In this document: positions 56,180 to 64,000 of the stretch, one piece after another
Layout: each line of letters starts with the position of its first letter
Position numbering within the stretch: position 1 is the stretch's first letter
Assembly: GCF_002013375.1 (NCBI RefSeq)
Contig: NZ_MAEW01000023.1
Coordinates: forward strand, 1-64,000
Source of the DNA: Mycobacterium sp. D16Q13
Lineage (GTDB): Bacteria; Actinomycetota; Actinomycetes; Mycobacteriales; Mycobacteriaceae
Length of the DNA stretch: 64,000 nucleotides
Reading direction: 5' to 3'
Made by a program: the position numbers and the translations under genes
The notes under the pieces: generated by a model
Seen by the model: the letters and a program-made list of their open reading frames with translations, nothing else
Told to the model about the DNA's origin: nothing
The model's database searches: none

Positions 56180-57747
56180 CGTTCGGGTGCCTCCTCCAGG
56201 ACGGTTCTTCCGAGGTCTTCGTAGCGGTCCGGTGCGGTGTACTTAAGGGTGAGAGCCAATGCGATACCGCCGATTCCGGTGACTGCGACCACCCACGGAA
56301 TCGACGCGAAGATCCAGTCGCTGGCCGCGGTGCCAGCCGCGAACGAGGCATGTTTGGCCAGCAGGTAGACGACGTAGACCATGCCCAGCCCGCCCAGTAG
56401 CGGCGCCACCAGGGTGCGGAACCAGTGTGCTGTTTCCGGGTGGTTCCGCTGTACATGAAAGTACGAAATCACCGCGAAAGCAGTGAGTGCCTGGACGATC
56501 AGGATCGCGGTCGTACCCAGGAGAGCCATCAGCCCGTAGAGCCCGGTGTAGGGATCACGGTGGGTCAGCGCGAAGAAGAGCACCACCACTGTGGCGAAGG
56601 CGGTTTGGACGAATCCCGCCACGTGCGGTGAGCCATGAGCCGAATGAGTGGCTCCGATGGTCCGGCGCATCCCGGGTATGACATTCTCGCGTCCGATGGC
56701 ATACAAGTAGCGGGCCGCACAGTTGTGGAAGGCCATGCCGCAGGCGAAGGAACCCGTCATCAGCAGCACCTTGAACAGGCTGACTGCCCACACCCCGAGG
56801 TGGCTCTGCACCGGGCCGAAGAAGATGTCACCGGCCGTCGATGAATCTTGAGCCAGCGCAACGGCATTGTCGGGGCCGGTGCCCACGATGGCGAGCCACG
56901 AAACGAGGACGTAGAAGATTCCCACACCGACTACTGAGGTCACTATTGCGATAGGGATGATCTTCTTGGGGTTCTTGGACTCCTCGGCATACATCGCACT
57001 GGACTCAAACCCGACCCAGGACCAGAACGCGAAGAATAGGCCGACGCCGGCAGAACCCGCGACCGCGATCGGGCCGGCCGGGCCATGGACCACTCCACCG
57101 AGATCGTGAAAGCCGTTGAGGGGATTAAGCGATTCCCAAGACCAGCCCTGCGGCCCGCCCCCGGTGAACAGCACCGACAGCGCCAGCAGCGACAGCATGA
57201 AGATCTCGGTCACCAGGAAGACACCTAATACCCGCGCCGCGAGATTGAGGTCGAAATAGGTGAGCACCGCGTTGGTGGCCAGCATGATCAGCGCGAAGAC
57301 AATCCAGGGAACGTTGGCGTGGAACAACGTATGGAAGAGGTCGTTCGCGAAGAACGAGAAGATTCCGACCAAGGATGCCTCGAAGACCATATAGGCCAAC
57401 GTGATCAGGAATCCTGAGCCCAGTCCGACGACGCGGCCGAGGCCGTGCGAGATGTATCCGTAAAACGCGCCCGTCGCGACGATGTGTCTGGACATGGCCG
57501 CATAACCGACAGCGAAGAGCGTGAGCACGATGGTGGCCACCAGGTATCCGGCGGGTGCGTACGCCCCGTTGCCAAATCCCACCGCCATGGGCACGTTGCC
57601 GACCATCGCGGTGATCGGCGCGGCGGTGGCCACCGCCATGAACAGCACTCCCATCAGGCCGACGGCATTGGGTTTCAGGCGCTGCATGCCGCCAGGTTCG
57701 GTGGTGGTTTCGGTGGCAGTGGTGGTGGGGTCGATGGTGTCGCTCAC
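56176..57747 (-). CDS. APC-superfamily amino acid/amine permease
   Basis: A 523-residue inner-membrane transporter with about 12 helices and a Thr-rich N-terminus. GVLFMAVATAAPITAMVGN lies in helix 1, where APC permeases bind the substrate backbone; GYISHGLGRVVGLGSGFL and FWSWVGFESSAMYAEESKNP are family blocks. The substrate is probably the amino alcohol or amino acid degraded by the adjoining genes. GTG 57747 is chosen because GAGAAGGGA is about 7 nt upstream. A palindrome of HutC-operator type lies 25 bp upstream of the start. Confidence 0.85.
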   Translation of the reverse strand: MSDTIDPTTTATETTTEPGGMQRLKPNAVGLMGVLFMAVATAAPITAMVGNVPMAVGFGNGAYAPAGYLVATIVLTLFAVGYAAMSRHIVATGAFYGYISHGLGRVVGLGSGFLITLAYMVFEASLVGIFSFFANDLFHTLFHANVPWIVFALIMLATNAVLTYFDLNLAARVLGVFLVTEIFMLSLLALSVLFTGGGPQGWSWESLNPLNGFHDLGGVVHGPAGPIAVAGSAGVGLFFAFWSWVGFESSAMYAEESKNPKKIIPIAIVTSVVGVGIFYVLVSWLAIVGTGPDNAVALAQDSSTAGDIFFGPVQSHLGVWAVSLFKVLLMTGSFACGMAFHNCAARYLYAIGRENVIPGMRRTIGATHSAHGSPHVAGFVQTAFATVVVLFFALTHRDPYTGLYGLMALLGTTAILIVQALTAFAVISYFHVQRNHPETAHWFRTLVAPLLGGLGMVYVVYLLAKHASFAAGTAASDWIFASIPWVVAVTGIGGIALALTLKYTAPDRYEDLGRTVLEEAPER

Positions 57748-57772
57748 AGAAGATCCCTTCTCCATATTTGGT

Positions 57773-57784
57773 CTGGTCTTGACC
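57773..57784. promoter_or_regulatory. Candidate GntR/HutC operator TGGTCTTGACCG
   Basis: It matches the HutC/NagR-type palindrome TGGTCTAGACCA at 10 of 12 positions and keeps the symmetric GGTC-N2-GACC core. It lies 25 bp upstream of the permease GTG. A GntR/HutC gene is in the same cluster at 59848. Confidence 0.5.
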
Positions 57785-57955
57785 GGTTCTCCGTGACCGG
57801 CGAAGCCTGGGCGATCAGATCAACGGTGCTGCTTTGGTGCGACGGCGTTATTTATACCCGTCCTAGTGCCCAGGTTGAAAGGAAATCAGAGAAATCGCCC
57901 GGATTGGTTTCGGTGATGTTTCGAGCTGGGTCCATTGCGGTTCGTTCGAGTTAAA

Positions 57956-57972
57956 TGGTCCGATTTGGTCCG
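57956..57972 (+). promoter_or_regulatory. Tandem TGGTCCG half-sites before the kinase gene
   Basis: TGGTCCG occurs twice with a 10-bp period (57956-57962 and 57966-57972), about 35-50 bp before ATG 58006. The spacing puts both on one face of the helix, and they resemble the half-site of the operator at 57773. Confidence 0.35.
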
Positions 57973-58005
57973 CTCAACGGCCGCTTATGGTGCACACTCG
58001 AAACC

Positions 58006-59022
58006 ATGCCGGGACTACCGTCGAACCACAGCGCGTTCGCGCACGCCGCCCTGCCGGAATACGGTCGCGATCCGCACACCCCGTTGCGGCTGTTGAGCCT
58101 TTCCGAGAACGCCACATATCTGGTGGATGATCAGCGCCCAATCGTGCTCCGGGTACATCGGCCCGGGTACCACACGCTGCCCGCGATTCGTTCGGAGCTG
58201 GCCTGGATGCGGGCGCTTCGCACTGAGACTCCTGTCGTCACACCGGAACTCGTGCCGACGGCGAATGGATCGGATGTGATCGCCGTCGCCGTAGGCGGAA
58301 CCACACTGCACGTCGATGCCATGGGTTATGTCCCCGGCTGCACCGCGGAGGAAACATCCGGTGTTGTGGGTTACGGGAAGCTCGGCCAACTGACCGCACA
58401 CATGCACGACCACGTCCAGCACTGGCGTGTGCCGCAGGAGTTCACCCGGTTTCGTTGGGACCTGGACTCGATGTTCGGCCCGCGGGCGCGCTGGGGTGAC
58501 TGGCGGCAGGCCCCCGGGATGACCGACCGGGACCGGATGGCGATCGACGCCGCGGTGCAGGACATGGCCCGTAGGCTCGGCGAATACGGTTACACCCCAG
58601 ACCGATTCGGCCTGATACATGCCGATATGAGGCTGTCCAATCTTATGGTTGACCCGGCACGGCCGGGGTCTGACATCACGGTCATCGACTTCGACGATTG
58701 CGGGTGGTCCTGGTTCATGGCGGACCTCGGCGCCGTGGTGTCCTGGGTGGAAGACACTCCGGAGGCGGAGGTAGCGGTTGCCGAATGGCTCGATGGCTAC
58801 CAGCGAGTGCGCCGCCTCTCCGAGGACCATCTCGGCATGATCCCGGTTTTCGTGATGCTGCGGCGGGTCATGCTCACCGCCTGGATCGCCTCGCATGCCG
58901 ATGCCGACGCGGCGATCAGGGTCAGTAACGGATTCGGGGCGCGCACCGCCCTTCTTGCACAGCGATACCTCGGCGACCGGACATGGTTGCGGGAAGCAGT
59001 TTTCGGTCGTCGAGTCGGCTAA
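58006..59022 (+). CDS. APH-family phosphotransferase (amino-alcohol/hydroxylysine kinase-like)
   Basis: A 338-residue kinase of the choline/ethanolamine/aminoglycoside phosphotransferase fold. The catalytic loop [10 protein letters not shown] (Asp and Asn) and the metal-binding DFDDCGWSW are intact, and an N-terminal [14 protein letters not shown] lobe resembles homoserine-kinase II and hydroxylysine-kinase proteins. In animals a kinase of this family acts before the AGXT2L2 phospho-lyase; the neighbouring gene 54860 encodes such a lyase. ATG 58006 is selected over the longer frame from 57955. The true substrate is not known. Confidence 0.82.
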   Translation: MPGLPSNHSAFAHAALPEYGRDPHTPLRLLSLSENATYLVDDQRPIVLRVHRPGYHTLPAIRSELAWMRALRTETPVVTPELVPTANGSDVIAVAVGGTTLHVDAMGYVPGCTAEETSGVVGYGKLGQLTAHMHDHVQHWRVPQEFTRFRWDLDSMFGPRARWGDWRQAPGMTDRDRMAIDAAVQDMARRLGEYGYTPDRFGLIHADMRLSNLMVDPARPGSDITVIDFDDCGWSWFMADLGAVVSWVEDTPEAEVAVAEWLDGYQRVRRLSEDHLGMIPVFVMLRRVMLTAWIASHADADAAIRVSNGFGARTALLAQRYLGDRTWLREAVFGRRVG

Positions 59023-59042
59023 CCCGGCCGCAGAGAGGAAAC

Positions 59043-59822
59043 ATGATGTTCGATCTGTCCACAAAGTCGGTGCTGGTGACCGGCGGTACCAAGGGGATTG
59101 GCCGCGGCATCGCCACCGTGTTCGCGCGGGCCGGGGCCAATGTTGCGGTTGCCGCCCGATCTTCCGATGAGACCCAATCGCTAGCAACGGACTTGGATGA
59201 ACTCGGTGTCGGTAATGTCATGGGTGTCCGCCTGGATGTGTCCGACCCGGGCTCGTGTGCGGATGCCGTGCGAACCGTCGTCGACGCCTTCGGCGGGCTG
59301 GATGTGCTGTGCGCCAATGCGGGAATCTTCCCGGAGGCGCGACTGGACACCATGACCCCCGAGCAGCTCTCCGAGGTGCTCGATATCAACGTCAAGGGCA
59401 CCTTCTACGCCGTGCAGGCCTGTCTGGAGGCATTGACCGCATCCGGTCGGGGTCGTGTGGTCCTCACCTCGTCCATCACCGGGCCGGTCACCGGCTATCC
59501 GGGCTGGTCGCACTATGGCGCGTCGAAGGCTGCGCAGTTGGGTTTCATGCGGACGGCAGCGATAGAACTGGCGCCACGGCGCGTGACGGTGAACGCGATC
59601 CTGCCCGGCAATATCCTCACCGAGGGCTTGGTGGATATGGGCGAGGAATACATCGCCGGGATGGCGCGCTCGATTCCCCTGGGAACGTTGGGCAGCCCCG
59701 CCGACATCGGGCACCTGGCGGCCTTCCTGGCCAGCGATGAGGCCGCATACATCACCGGTCAGGCCATCGTGATCGACGGCGGGCAGGTGCTGCCCGAATC
59801 GCCGGAGGCGGTTAACCCGTAG
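59043..59822 (+). CDS. Short-chain dehydrogenase/reductase (FabG-like)
   Basis: A 259-residue NAD(P)-dependent enzyme. The cofactor motif [15 protein letters not shown], the catalytic Ser block [10 protein letters not shown] and the Tyr-Lys pair in [11 protein letters not shown] are all present; the NAG motif is in CANAGIF. It is annotated FabG-like by sequence, but in this cluster it more likely reduces or oxidises an aldehyde or alcohol from amino-alcohol breakdown. GAGAGGAAAC precedes ATG 59043, 20 bp after the kinase. Confidence 0.85.
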   Translation: MMFDLSTKSVLVTGGTKGIGRGIATVFARAGANVAVAARSSDETQSLATDLDELGVGNVMGVRLDVSDPGSCADAVRTVVDAFGGLDVLCANAGIFPEARLDTMTPEQLSEVLDINVKGTFYAVQACLEALTASGRGRVVLTSSITGPVTGYPGWSHYGASKAAQLGFMRTAAIELAPRRVTVNAILPGNILTEGLVDMGEEYIAGMARSIPLGTLGSPADIGHLAAFLASDEAAYITGQAIVIDGGQVLPESPEAVNP

Positions 59823-59847
59823 GCGCGCTTGCGGCGATACTGAGCAG

Positions 59848-60669
59848 ATGGAGGAGTCGGAGGGCGGCCCGGTAGCCGAAGACGTGCGGCGTCGAATCCT
59901 GTCGATGCTCGCGCAGGGCACGCTGCACCCGGGCTCGCGGTTGGGGTCCGAGCGCGAGATGGCCGAGCGATTCGCGGTGTCGCGTGCGACCGTGCGCAGT
60001 GCTTTGGTGCCGTTGAGTCGCGCCGGCATCCTGGAGCGTCACACCGGCCGTGGCGGTGGCACCTTCGTGCGAGCCGATGTGGTGCAGCGCAATGTCGCCG
60101 AGCTGGTTGGCCTGCCCACCAGGCTGCATATCGGTGGCCACACGAGCGACACTCGGGTGCTGGGTACATCCCGGCGGCCCGCCACCCCTACCGAGCGATC
60201 TGCTCTTGAAATCGAGGACGGGGCAGAGGTTTTCGATGTGCGGCGGCTTCGCTACGCAGACGGGGTGCCGCTCTCTGTCGACAATGCGTGCTTCGCTGCC
60301 GAGCTGGTTCCGGACTTGCTGGAACAACCGCTCGGCGGATCCCTGTACGAGCTGTGTCAGCTGCGCTACGGATTGATCGCCGACTCGTCGACAGAGACGA
60401 TCGAAGTGGTGAGTGCAAATCCGCGTGAGGCCGAATGGCTTGACGTGCCCCATCGCAGGCCCTTGCTGGCCATCACGCGGGTAACCCGTAGCACGGACGG
60501 GCGTCCGTTCGAGTACAGCTATGACCTGTTCCGTGCCGACCGGGTACGACTGACCGCCACCATGACATCGGCCGTCGCGCAAGAGAGTCGCGGGGTGGAC
60601 GGCAAGGTGGAACGCGCGGTGAGCAGCCTGGCCGCCCACCGGAGGCGGGACGATACGCTGCTGGCATGA
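59848..60669 (+). CDS. GntR/HutC-family transcriptional regulator
   Basis: A 273-residue regulator with an N-terminal winged helix (SEREMAERFAVSRATVRSAL, GRGGGTFV) and a C-terminal UTRA effector domain (FDVRRLRYADGVPLSVDNA, RADRVRLTATM). HutC/NagR-type members respond to a small metabolite. It is the last gene of the plus-strand arm, so it likely controls the permease-kinase divergent region through the TGGTC-type sites there. It overlaps the FKBP gene by 4 bp. Confidence 0.87.
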   Translation: MEESEGGPVAEDVRRRILSMLAQGTLHPGSRLGSEREMAERFAVSRATVRSALVPLSRAGILERHTGRGGGTFVRADVVQRNVAELVGLPTRLHIGGHTSDTRVLGTSRRPATPTERSALEIEDGAEVFDVRRLRYADGVPLSVDNACFAAELVPDLLEQPLGGSLYELCQLRYGLIADSSTETIEVVSANPREAEWLDVPHRRPLLAITRVTRSTDGRPFEYSYDLFRADRVRLTATMTSAVAQESRGVDGKVERAVSSLAAHRRRDDTLLA

Positions 60670-61025
60670 CGAAACCCGAGATTGATTTTCAGCCAGGTCC
60701 AGCGCCCACCGAACTGGTCATCAAGGACATCACCGTCGGTGACGGCGCCGAGGCCGCGCCCGGATCTGTCGTCAACGTTCATTACGTCGGAGTCGAATTC
60801 GAGAGCGGCGAGGAATTCGACAGCTCGTGGAACCGTGGCGAGTCCATCGAGTTCCCGCTCGGCGCACTCATCCAGGGCTGGCAGGACGGCATTCCCGGTA
60901 TGAAGGTCGGCGGACGTCGTCAGCTCACCGTGCCGCCGGCGCAGGCGTACGGCGAGGCAGGCGCCGGGCACCAGTTGTCGGGCAAGACGCTGGTGTTCGT
61001 GATCGACCTGCTCGGCGCGCGCTAG
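60666..61025 (+). CDS. FKBP-type peptidyl-prolyl cis-trans isomerase
   Basis: A 119-residue single-domain cytoplasmic FKBP without a signal peptide. The active-site blocks are VNVHYVGVEFESGEEFDSS, FPLGALIQGWQDGIPGM and GRRQLTVPPAQAYGEAG. It would speed up Xaa-Pro isomerisation in protein folding. The ATG overlaps the GntR stop (ATGA), but its function looks unrelated to the catabolic cluster. It is convergent with prrB. Confidence 0.9.
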   Translation: MTKPEIDFQPGPAPTELVIKDITVGDGAEAAPGSVVNVHYVGVEFESGEEFDSSWNRGESIEFPLGALIQGWQDGIPGMKVGGRRQLTVPPAQAYGEAGAGHQLSGKTLVFVIDLLGAR

Positions 61026-61027
61026 GA

Positions 61028-62410
61028 CTAATGCCCGGGGAGGCGCAGGACCAGTCTTGCGCCTCCCAACGGGCTGGACTCCAAAGCCGCTGTACCACCG
61101 TGGAGTTCGGCTTGCTGAGCGACCAGCGCCAGGCCCAATCCGGAACCGGTGTGCGATGCGGTTGAGCCGCGTGAGAACCGTTCGAAGACGACCTCGCGCT
61201 CGGCTTCGGGGATGCCGGTGCCGTTGTCGTCAATCGCGATTTCCACACCGTGCACCGTGCTGATCGCCGAGAGGCGAACCTCTGACGCGCCGCCGTGCCG
61301 GACAGCGTTCTTGATCGCATTGTCGATCACCAGCCGCAGCCCCGCGGGCAGCCCCAACATCAAGATGGTCGACGAGGGGACGAGGGACACCTCGACATTC
61401 GGAAAGCTGCGGTCGGCATCGTGCGCGGCGCGGTCCAGTAGCTCGGTGATATCGACCGGTACGTGGTCATCCTCGGTGGTCAGGTCGCCCTGTGCGAGTC
61501 TCTCGAGCGCGGAAAGCGTTGCCTCGATGCGGGTTTGAGTGCGTACGGTTTCCTCGAGGATCTCGGCGCGCTGGTCCTCGCTGAGGTTGAGTGTGGACAG
61601 TACCTCGAGGTTGGTCCGCATCGCCGTGAGCGGGGTGCGTAGTTCATGGGAGGCCACCGCGGAGAAGTCGCGCGCGGTTTCGAGGGCGGCCTTGGTCTTT
61701 TCCTGCTCGTTGTTGATGCGTTCGAGCATTCCCTCGACCGCCTCGGAGATCTCGACGGCCTCGCGTACGCCGCGCACGTTCACGTCATCGGGGTTGGATT
61801 GCGCGTTGATCAGGCGGGCCTGCTGCGCCAGCAGCCGGAAGGGACTCACCACGATGAGGGAAATCACCCAGCCCACGATCACGGTCCCGATCAGTACGCC
61901 GCCACAGATCGCGAGGATGCGGATGTGGTACCGGTCGATCTGTCGCTGTGTCTCGGCGATCGGAGCGCCGACCGCGACGGGGATGTTGCCTGGGGCGATG
62001 AACGAGCGGACCCGGTATTCGACGCCGTTGATCGTGGTGTTGGCATAGCCGGGCTCCAGGAGTGGCAATTCCACTTCACTGGGGATGGACTTGGTCAGCC
62101 CGGCGACGCGGGCGGTGAGCACCAGGCCGTCGGGGGTGTCGATCTTCCCTTCCGAACTGATCACCGAATTCAGCAGGCTCGAGACGGCGCCGAGGCTGGA
62201 CACCGAGTCCAGCCGGCGGTCCAGCTGGCTGTTCTGGTCGTCCTCGACACCCAGCCACACCCAGGTTCCGAGCGTGACGACGAGCACCATGACGCCCAGC
62301 GCGGCGATGGCGACCAGGGTGCGCAGTGAGAAGACCCGCATGGGTCTCTCCAGCAGTCGGTACGCCAGGTCGGTGATTCGCTGGCTGCGGTGCTTGCTGG
62401 GAGTGGTCAT
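61028..62410 (-). CDS. prrB: Two-component sensor histidine kinase PrrB
   Basis: A 460-residue inner-membrane kinase with two membrane helices (about residues 31-52 and 165-188), an extracytoplasmic sensor of about 110 residues, a HAMP domain, and the catalytic core. His255 lies in ASHELRTPL; N, G1 and G2 boxes are VIDNAIKNAVRHG, IDDNGTGIP and HTGSGLGLALV. It resembles M. tuberculosis PrrB (Rv0902c). Six bases separate it from prrA. Confidence 0.93.
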   Translation of the reverse strand: MTTPSKHRSQRITDLAYRLLERPMRVFSLRTLVAIAALGVMVLVVTLGTWVWLGVEDDQNSQLDRRLDSVSSLGAVSSLLNSVISSEGKIDTPDGLVLTARVAGLTKSIPSEVELPLLEPGYANTTINGVEYRVRSFIAPGNIPVAVGAPIAETQRQIDRYHIRILAICGGVLIGTVIVGWVISLIVVSPFRLLAQQARLINAQSNPDDVNVRGVREAVEISEAVEGMLERINNEQEKTKAALETARDFSAVASHELRTPLTAMRTNLEVLSTLNLSEDQRAEILEETVRTQTRIEATLSALERLAQGDLTTEDDHVPVDITELLDRAAHDADRSFPNVEVSLVPSSTILMLGLPAGLRLVIDNAIKNAVRHGGASEVRLSAISTVHGVEIAIDDNGTGIPEAEREVVFERFSRGSTASHTGSGLGLALVAQQAELHGGTAALESSPLGGARLVLRLPGH

Positions 62411-62416
62411 ACAGAA

Positions 62417-63160
62417 CTACTGCGACCGCAGCACGAACCCGACGCCGCGCACGGTGTGCAGCAGCCGAGGCGCGCCACTGGTCTCCAGCTTGCGGCGCAG
62501 GTAGCCGATGAATACGTCGACGACGTTGGTATCGGCGGCGAAGTCGTATCCCCACACCAGCTCCAGCAGCTGGGCGCGGGACAGCACGGCGGTCTTGTGT
62601 TCTGCCAGCACGGCCAGCAGATCGAACTCGCGCTTGGTGAGGTCGACCTCGACACCGTTGATGCGCGCACGCCGGCCGGGGATCTCGACCTCAAGGGGGC
62701 CGACTGTGATGGTTTCGGTGGACGAGGTGGCCACCGCGCCGCGGCGGCGCAAGAGCGCTTTCACCCGCGCTACCAGCTCGGCGAGTACGAATGGCTTGGT
62801 CAGGTAGTCGTCGGCGCCCGCCTCCAGGCCCGCGACCCGGTCGTCCACCGAGGTGCGCGCGGACAGCACGCACACCGGCACGTCGTTGTCCATCGCGCGC
62901 AGCGCTGTGACGACGCTGACACCGTCGAGCACGGGCATGTTGATATCGAGCACGATCGCGTCCGGACGATGCTCGGTGGCGCAGCGCAGCGCCTCGGCGC
63001 CGTCGCTGGCGGTGTTCACCTCGAAACCGGAGAGACGCAGGCCACGCTCCAGCGAGGCGAGCACATCGGCGTCGTCATCGACCACTAACACGCGCGGGGA
63101 GGCGTGCCCGGCATCTTGTGATGAGCCGCTTGCGCGAAGTCCATCAGGCATGCCTGCCAT
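62417..63160 (-). CDS. prrA: Two-component response regulator PrrA
   Basis: A 247-residue OmpR-family regulator. The receiver has Asp72 in VLDINMP and Lys122 in YLTKPF; the winged-helix effector is clear in [18 protein letters not shown] and ends [11 protein letters not shown]. It is nearly identical to M. tuberculosis PrrA (Rv0903c), an essential regulator. ATG 63160 (MAGMPDG) parallels the MGGM start of the homologue; a frame extension to 63256 is unlikely. It is divergent from the secreted protein gene. Confidence 0.95.
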   Translation of the reverse strand: MAGMPDGLRASGSSQDAGHASPRVLVVDDDADVLASLERGLRLSGFEVNTASDGAEALRCATEHRPDAIVLDINMPVLDGVSVVTALRAMDNDVPVCVLSARTSVDDRVAGLEAGADDYLTKPFVLAELVARVKALLRRRGAVATSSTETITVGPLEVEIPGRRARINGVEVDLTKREFDLLAVLAEHKTAVLSRAQLLELVWGYDFAADTNVVDVFIGYLRRKLETSGAPRLLHTVRGVGFVLRSQ

Positions 63161-63225
63161 CTTGCCCGATGCAGCGCTCAAAACCTTCCATCTGCCGACA
63201 CCGGTGCTGTCCCGTGAGTCGCCAG

Positions 63226-63231
63226 TATCAT
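63226..63231 (+). promoter_or_regulatory. Candidate -10 element TATCAT for the secreted protein gene
   Basis: TATCAT would give a transcript of about 35 nt leader and overlaps the alternative upstream ATG at 63230, so it supports the start at 63272. Confidence 0.3.
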
Positions 63232-63271
63232 GAAAGCTGATAATCCGGCGTCCCATACCGAAAGCTTGCGA

Positions 63272-63898
63272 ATGTCAAAAACAGTACCTGTAAAGCTGGT
63301 TTCCTACGTTGCTGGCGTATGCGCCGTGCTTGGTTTGGGGCTGCTTTCCGAGGGTGCGGCTGTCGCTCACGCCGATCCCGCATTCCCCGATCTGAATGGG
63401 TTCGCCGCCGTGGCGCCCGACGGGTACTTCGTGACCAACGAGAACTCCTCGGTTCGCTCGATCCACTTCTCGACCCCGGACGGAATCGGCTGCATGTTCC
63501 GCGCCTCGGCGAACATCACGCCCACCTCACGTCAACGCCTGAGCTGCGACGGTGCTGTGCCGGGGATTCCCGGGGATGCGCAGAGTGCGCCGAACGTGCC
63601 GGGTGTCGGTGGTGCGAGCGCTAATGTGCCGGGGCTGGGCGGTGTGAACATTCCGGGCGTGGGGACGTGTCCGATGGGCACTGTGGCGCAGAAGGGCGAT
63701 GGCGCGTTCGAGATCAGCAAGGGTGCCTGGTCCTGCGGCACCAAACCCGAGGCGCCCGTCCTCAATGTCGGGCAGAAACTCACCTACGGCAACGTCACGT
63801 GTGCTGTGGGCGCGGGCAGTCTGACCGCCTGCCAGGTGAGCATGGGCGATCAGAAGCACGGCTTCGTGCTGCAGCCCTCAGGCAGCACGTCCTTCTAG
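63272..63898 (+). CDS. Secreted protein of unknown function with a Gly/Pro-rich linker
   Basis: A 208-residue exported protein. A basic start and hydrophobic core lead to probable signal cleavage after AHA ([10 protein letters not shown]). Two conserved-looking halves carry Cys residues ([39 protein letters not shown]). They are joined by a low-complexity segment built from NVPGVGG-like repeats. I recall similar mycobacterial secreted proteins but cannot name a family. It overlaps the convergent flavoprotein gene by 21 bp. Confidence 0.7.
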   Translation: MSKTVPVKLVSYVAGVCAVLGLGLLSEGAAVAHADPAFPDLNGFAAVAPDGYFVTNENSSVRSIHFSTPDGIGCMFRASANITPTSRQRLSCDGAVPGIPGDAQSAPNVPGVGGASANVPGLGGVNIPGVGTCPMGTVAQKGDGAFEISKGAWSCGTKPEAPVLNVGQKLTYGNVTCAVGAGSLTACQVSMGDQKHGFVLQPSGSTSF

Positions 63899-64000
63899 AT
63901 AGTTCATCAGCTCCGCAACGGCGGCGCGCGACGCCCTGTTGGCGCCGATGGTGCTGGCCGAGGACCCGTATCCCAGCAGGTGGATCGTGGGCCGTCCCGC
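63878..64000 (-). CDS. Flavin-containing monooxygenase-like protein (C-terminal part)
   Basis: Only the last 40 codons are present. GYGSSASTIGANRASRAAVAEL is described here by its start GYGSSASTIGAN and its end RAAVAEL; this pattern closes the FAD/NADP-binding fold of flavin-containing monooxygenase-like oxidoreductases. The rest of the gene lies beyond 64000. Confidence 0.65.
   Translation of the reverse strand, partial: AGRPTIHLLGYGSSASTIGANRASRAAVAELMNYLEGRAA

Larger units (their letters stand above)
57748..58005. other. Divergent permease-kinase control region
   Basis: These 258 bp carry the candidate operator and tandem half-sites and a locally AT-richer stretch around TTATTTATACCC (57848-57859) that may hold a promoter. 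No gene is visible. Confidence 0.45.

Overview
The window is a high-GC actinobacterial chromosome segment. Its gene order matches the mycobacterial block rpfA-moaD2-moaA2-cspB ... sepH-serC-Rv0885-like-fprB ... citA ... gltA2 ... prrB-prrA of Mycobacterium tuberculosis. A trehalose polyphleate (TPP) type locus is inserted in this backbone, which points to a rapidly growing mycobacterium, most likely of the Mycobacteroides abscessus/chelonae group. The species call is inference from gene content. I see no tRNA, rRNA, IS element, prophage or CRISPR array.

Region by region: 1-2101 holds the start of an rpfA-type resuscitation-promoting factor behind a c-di-AMP (ydaO-type) riboswitch, then moaD2 and moaA2. 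2194-10832 is a conserved housekeeping run: cold-shock protein, AlkD-like repair protein, DUF2771, MFS, DUF3027, SRPBCC, DUF2530, MarR, MFS, SpoU methyltransferase, DUF2537 and SepH. 11098-19376 is more variable: an LpqH-like lipoprotein, two DUF202 membrane proteins, a saccharopine-dehydrogenase-like oxidoreductase, a PaaX-family regulator, an alpha/beta hydrolase, and a two-gene membrane glycosylation system (GT2-GtrA fusion plus GT-C). 19457-25945 is conserved: serC, diiron oxygenase, fprB, VOC protein, citA, pdxH. 25951-45526 is the TPP-type locus: gap-like protein, FAAL, PE-PPE-domain acyltransferase, MmpL10, PapA3, and a 3,706-residue bimodular PKS. 45615-50116 carries an MFS exporter, a DUF2252 protein and a tandem pair of DJ-1/PfpI proteins. 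50195-54833 holds gltA2, an MFS/MarR pair and an Rv0897c-like FAD oxidoreductase. 54860-60669 is an accessory catabolic cluster: AGXT2L-like PLP phospho-lyase, APC permease, APH-family kinase, SDR and GntR/HutC regulator. 60666-64000 holds an FKBP, PrrB/PrrA, a secreted protein and the end of a flavoprotein.

How the genes work together: in the TPP-type locus the FAAL would activate the starter acid, the PKS would build a long unbranched polyunsaturated chain, PapA3 and the PE-domain protein would esterify trehalose, and MmpL10 would export the product. In the 54.9-60.7 kb cluster, import, phosphorylation and phosphate/ammonia elimination of an amino alcohol form a coherent proposed route, with a HutC-like palindrome near the permease start.

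Other signals worth noting are two copies of a long-stem hairpin repeat placed just behind genes, CRP-like sites before serC and rpfA, and at least ten genes whose start codon lies 6-8 nt behind a TANNNT hexamer, suggesting leaderless transcription.
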